The position numbers and the translations under genes were made by a program. A model generated the notes under the pieces. The model was not told the DNA's origin and did no database searches. It saw only the letters and a list, made by a program, of their open reading frames with translations. 64,000 nt of DNA from Branchiostoma floridae (Eukaryota > Chordata > Leptocardii > Amphioxiformes > Branchiostomatidae). Location of the stretch: positions 10,623,241-10,687,240 of the forward strand of contig NC_049986.1 of NCBI RefSeq assembly GCF_000003815.2, written 5' to 3'. Below are positions 58,501 through 64,000 of the stretch, in pieces. How positions within the stretch are numbered: position 1 is the first letter of the stretch; the number at the start of each line of letters is the position of its first letter.

Positions 58501-61500
58501 AGCAATAACGTCTTTAGCGATGCGTGCCGAAAAAAACAGACTACAACGTAGATATTTGTATGATATTCAATCCTCCAGGGGAGATTACAGTTGCTCCTGA
58601 ATTGAGCTAAAATACATTGAGGATTGCAATCATCAAATGCAATGATGAGACGAATTTGCTAGCTGATTGTTTTCAACAATAGATCTACAACAGCAGATCA
58701 ATGTAGGCAACATTATTCATGAATATTATTGACTTAAAGATTATCTACAAACCTGCTGATTTGGCACAAAACAAGCCCACAATATGCATCATTTTTAAAA
58801 GAATTCTTACTAAAACCTGCTGACCATAGTTGACTTTTACATTATAATTTAGATTGCCGATCCATTCTTAAAGATAGATACAATAAAGATATGTAGGTAC
58901 AATTTAAAGATTGTAAGTTGTTTCTTGTTTTGGTTAGAATATTCATTTCAAAGGGAAATAATAGACAAATCTGTTATTATACAATACGGTATGTATATGA
59001 AAACACAAACTGCAATTAAAATCAGGTACGGCATCTCATCATCCATCATGATGAAAGAAAATATTAAAGTTACGATCATTCTGTTTGTATTACTTCACCG
59101 TCATCTAGCAATGCACAATGCACCAACCAACTTTGCATACTAAGCAGGTATTTTTAGAAAATACGAAACATAACACAATCTAAATAAGCAACTGGGCATG
59201 GTTTTGGAAGCATTCATATTGTCTGGTAGTATCCAAAATCTTTTGTCGGTGGCAGTGAGCAAGTTCTGTTGAAGAGCAGCTTTTACCCCAAACGCTGCAT
59301 CAGTATGCAGATGAGGTGAATACAAATTTTATGATAGTCTAATTGGGAACAACATTAGACAAAGTCAAGACAACTTTGATGCTTACAAGTTTCCCCTGTT
59401 GTTTGAGTACATGAGCTATGGTTGTCTCGCGGGCAGTGCTAGATTCCAAGTGCCGGAAGAAGACTCATTTCTTGTTCAAAGTTGGACCCATATTCTGTCA
59501 AATATTATCTAACTCCCTAGCTGGTCGACTCAGTGACGTTCGCGATCTAGGAAATTAAAGGTTGAAAGAGTACCTCTGACTGTTTTGTGGAGAATAGCCA
59601 AAGAGTATCTCCTGATATATGCTGATGGGTCAAGATAGATTGGACACAACACTGTGCGTTGATATTGATCAATAATAACGAGATTGCATCCTAATAAAAT
59701 AATTCATAGCATCCCAAGAAAATGTAAATTATAATACAAAGGTCAAAAGGTTACAGGCATATATGTTCTCAGACACTCTTTCAGAAACATCATGCCAAGA
59801 AATATGCACGATTATTCTGGAAATGTGTGAAGCCGTCAACATTAAGGAGATGAATCAGTTCCTCCGCCAGACAAAAATGGTCTTGGGGCGTCTTTTAGGA
59901 GGCGTCTTTGACAACTGCTACATCTACGGCCATCAAAGGGATTTCAAATATTGCATGGAAGCGTCAATCGATTGGTTGTACCTAAGTCCTTCGCCAACCC
60001 ATTCGTCATGGGTTTGTGTTTAGCCGCGCAAGCCAGGGCTAGTCTCCGGTAAGAATGATTACCAAGGACGTGACGTTGATTCCACAAGCTTCACTTTCAG
60101 AGAAAACCTTGCTAATATACCTCACACATGTCTCTTTGGAAAGGTAAACTAAACTGACAAGTTAAATTCTATGCTAACGTGTGGGGTTTTGGTAACGATT
60201 TCATTTAGATTCAATTTTGCCAACTCAAATCAGCTGTCGTTGTAAGTGACTTTACAGGTGCTGTTATTTCTTTTACACTAAATATGATTACATAAATAAA
60301 TATGAAAATACGATTTTATTCGATAAAGCTCCATTTACCCATATAAGCCTATAACTAAACTTGTGCTATTTCTCTTGCATGGTTGCTCATGTAATGCAAA
60401 GAAACGCACTTAAAAAATGCATGCATATTAAGTTAGTAATTTAGATACACGTTATCATACCTAGACCAGGCACAGGCAGGATTTGTATAACGTCAAGCCC
60501 ATTTTAGATAGCTTTCATAGTATAGTTTAGAATTCACAATATCTATTCAAATTGAAATTAGTCTTTTAGTACTCTTGGCTAAAGAATAAGCCACCAGGTC
60601 TTTTATCATTATTCCTTGTAGGAAAATTTATTAGTTACATTTTGTCTAGATATAAATCTAGTAACAATTTAACAAAAATATCTCTCATTTGTTTTAGATA
60701 ACTTGTATTTTTGGTATCTATGTTGAAAACATTTTGTACACAGGTAGTGTTCCACACAAACTTTATCGATGCCTTGATATTGTATCATCGAACCAGCCTC
60801 AATTTTAGCTAGACACAAAATAGTGCTCATGTTCACAATGTCATGGATAACGCTGGGAATATATTAAGAAGGTTATTGCTGTTGTCATAAAGTACGACGA
60901 AATGAAGAAAAACTTTGTGAGCAATACCGTTAGAGGCGGATTATGCGACATGAGTGCCAAGAATGTGACACAAATCTCTATGCTTTACACGTTTTTATCT
61001 CCAGACTGGTAGGTGGATACATATAGATGGGACACGTCTCGCAATTTTTCGCCACAAAAGCGTTTCCCGTGGAGGCAAGAGGCCAATTAGAAACTTGTGA
61101 GAGTCCCACGATGACTTGAGTTAACGGAAGCAAAGAGGAGGCTGTGCTCAAAATAATGTGACGCCTTGTCATGATGCATTATCATTCCCCACTGCCCCCT
61201 CACGTTTTCCAATATTATCAAAATTTAACGCTTTAGTGCACTGTGAAGCGAGAACGAGTCGGGCGGCATCCTCGAATTACACTTTTAGCATCGTCTGTCG
61301 TCGTGAATATTCTCGACAGGTTGTAGAAAAGGACACTTAGCATCACAATAAACCAATTAGATATGGCGAAATAATAGCAATCTCATCATCCTAGTTGGAC
61401 CATGCAAACTTGTAAGCTTATCTGCATTTACATACCTGAAATAAAGCATGAGCCAGTACCGGTAAAGTCTCTTCCGTTGACGCACTATAAATCCAATGAC

Positions 61501-64000
61501 GTAGATCGTAATCTAGACGCGTCCATAAAGAAAAGTAAAGCCAAATTCCATCCGTTTGATTCAACTACCCTAGCTATATATACACGGGGATTGGCGGAAA
61601 CTATCTACAAATTGGCAATTCTATCACAGTCTTCAAGATCATTTCCGGTCATTTCACTTCAATGGGTGCTGCAACCGGCCTTCGCCATTTTACAGAAGAG
61701 CGAACTGATGTGATTTTCGGACAGTGGAAAGCAAATTGGCCTGTGCACACCTCGGATGTTCTAAAAAGCAGCGACTTGGCGTTAATCCTCCGCACTGTCT
61801 GATCGACACAAGGAGTCACTGGATTTCTGATGAGGAAATCCGTAAGCCGCTACGCCGTTGCTCTAATGACACGCCCTCCAGGTCGTATTTCACAGTTATT
61901 AAACACCACCTCCTTCATTATAACGGACAGGAGTTTCGAAATAATGTCCCGTGATCCTCGTGACCTTCCTTTCCTCCTCATTAAACGTAATGATTCGGGA
62001 CGGTCCTCTACTTGATTGAACAGAACAAGTTTTAATATCCGACCGATTGATCTAATTTTCTTGTCGGGGAACATTAGCAACAGACTATCCCTTCGGTAAA
62101 TCATATCCTACCTACCGCTATTACTGGGCACTGTTATTGATTTTTAGTGCGTCACAGGAATAGGGAAACAAGGTTTCTCATAAGTCTGTGGAGTGAAACA
62201 AGTGATGTGCTCACTCAAGCTAGAGGAAGGAACAATGAAAAGAAAGTACATCTTAAGATCCATTATGGATTTGCTCAGCAACCGTATGTTCGAGAAAATT
62301 CGACAGCATTGGACCATGATAAAGGTCACAGTTGTGCTTACTTTATTGAGTAAGGATCGTTCTTTTCATCATCTTTGGTGGTGTTTAATTTGCGATAAAC
62401 CAATACTCTGTCCTGGGCAAGGGAGTGTCTTTTAAACGGACCACTAGGAACCACTGCCCACTCCGATATAGCACACGTTAGAAGTTTTAAAAGTTTATAA
62501 ATCGAATATCAAGTTTCGAATGTTAATGTCCTTATTAACTTCACGAATGTAAAGTTTTAGAATCTTGAAAAAGATGAAAGTGGTGACATTGTATATTGTT
62601 AGCCCTCATTTTTCTAGTCGTTTAGTTTAGAAATTTGAGAATGCTCATATCTTAAACTCAAATTACCAAATGAACCAGCGAATGCTATAACAGAGTAAAA
62701 GATCTGTCATATACAACAATAATTTGAAACGATGACGAATCCGTTAAAAACAACAACATGATGTACCTGCCTCTTGATGGTCCACAGGAATGATTTACCA
62801 TGCTATGCAACAGCTTCAACTCTGGGGAGGGCCATCTTCCTTTCCACTCCACACACCAGGTGTTCAGGACTGCAATGAGAAATGCAATGCTATTACCACA
62901 TTTATTACACTCTTTCCTTTATTCATGGCCATTAGTTTCCCCGTTCCCCCCAGTGGTTAATTATTTACGCACAATACATACAATCGTATTTCACAATCCC
63001 CTTGCAGCAACCTTCCTGTCGGATTCCTTCCCGTGACATTGGACGTCATCAGATGCTAGATAACAAGCTGTCATACAGCGCAGGACATTTCCATGTATCA
63101 AAACTATTCCAGGAATTTACTCGAGAACAAGTTACACCTGACGTGGTTTGGCGTTCTTAAAGGGGCAATTATGTAACTTTGGGACAATGGAAAGTGAATT
63201 TTCCTACTAGTTCCTTTCACAGTAAGTTAGATCAATACTTTAGAATTGCAAACCAACATCTAGAGAGAGAAGTTGCAACATCATTGCACCTTGCAAACAC
63301 GTTAAAAACATTAGATCGTTCAAGCCAGTGTACAGTATGTTTTTGTATAAAGGTTTCCGGAACTTATTAGAATATGTGGATATTGCTTTTGCAAAGCTTT
63401 AAAAACACCACGATTAAATACTAAGTAATGGTGCAATTACACTAAAAAGCTGTACATGTCATATAGATAAATGTGTCGGGCCAAAAAAATCATTTTTCTA
63501 TTTTCGGCCCAAAATTTATTTTACATACAGGTCTTTTAGAACTGAAGAAACATATACCTTCCAATGTATGTGTGGCTTTGATACTGTCTGTCAGTATTAG
63601 GTTAAAAATATATGCACATCCCCATATCTGATATTGTGGAGGACACTATAGGATATCTCGATGTCCTGAACCAATTTCCCCTGCGAAATTGAACAACGCT
63701 GCCGCTGAGTGAAAATGTCCAAGTTTGATAGCGGCTATACGGTAGTCCCATCGATTATGTCATGACTTAAATCATCATTGGAATCTCGTAACATTGTTTG
63801 CGGCCACGCCTACCCGATAAAGCGTACTGTAGTCACGCAACGGTTATGGGGATACGGCAACATGTCATAAGAAAATAAAATCAAAGCCTCGATATAGTTC
63901 GAGGTAAATGTCTGTTGTAGCGTTGAAAAACAAGATATATAGGAAGTAAGAAATATGAAACAGAGTCTAAAACCTAACCCTTATCATTTTGATGGCACAC
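58501..64000. other. Non-coding intergenic DNA, right end of window
   Basis: No gene recognised. Frames up to 103 codons (61402-61713) have no domain. A short inverted repeat with GGGCCAAAAAAAT and ATTTTCGGCCC lies at 63478-63513. Confidence 0.4.

Overview
The window looks like nuclear DNA of a marine invertebrate, most probably a cephalochordate (amphioxus, Branchiostoma). This is inferred from three things: two intronless-looking LRR-Ig transmembrane genes of the LRRC4/netrin-G-ligand type, abundant minisatellite-like arrays, and tRNA-derived SINEs with a shared 3' domain. No species-level proof is visible, and another invertebrate with similar repeats cannot be excluded. The DNA is AT-rich, gene-poor and repeat-laden.

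Only two genes are well supported, and they are paralogues lying tail to tail. At the left edge (3-689, + strand) is the 3' end of an LRR-Ig receptor: the end of the Ig domain, stalk, one membrane segment and a cytoplasmic tail ending in a class I PDZ ligand (ETEV). At 53808-55661 (- strand) is a complete 617-residue paralogue with signal peptide, LRRNT, about nine LRRs, LRRCT, one C2-type Ig domain, a membrane segment and a tail ending in ETQV. About 53 kb lies between their stop codons. Two further stretches (43800-44174 minus; 44438-44556 plus) have exon-like features but I do not recognise them.

The most striking structure is a 5.5-kb palindromic element at 33051-38545. It has long inverted arms made of 121-bp and 75-bp tandem repeats, terminal hairpins, a centre with further inverted and direct copies of itself, a 100-N assembly gap, and a 9-bp direct repeat close to each outer edge. 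It resembles a non-autonomous foldback-type DNA transposon. I see no transposase in it.

The rest is non-coding: degenerate long-unit tandem arrays (2835-3560, 17140-19110), smaller tandem duplications (12030-12465, 32455-32720, 41620-41747), two LINE 3' fragments (18340-18795 with a clear target-site duplication; 48860-49186), three tRNA-derived SINEs (15975-16160, 20497-20665, 45735-45900), a palindromic MITE (46527-46743), two small dispersed repeat families, CRE-motif clusters and several microsatellites. Most short open frames in these stretches look like chance or repeat-derived frames and are not annotated as genes.
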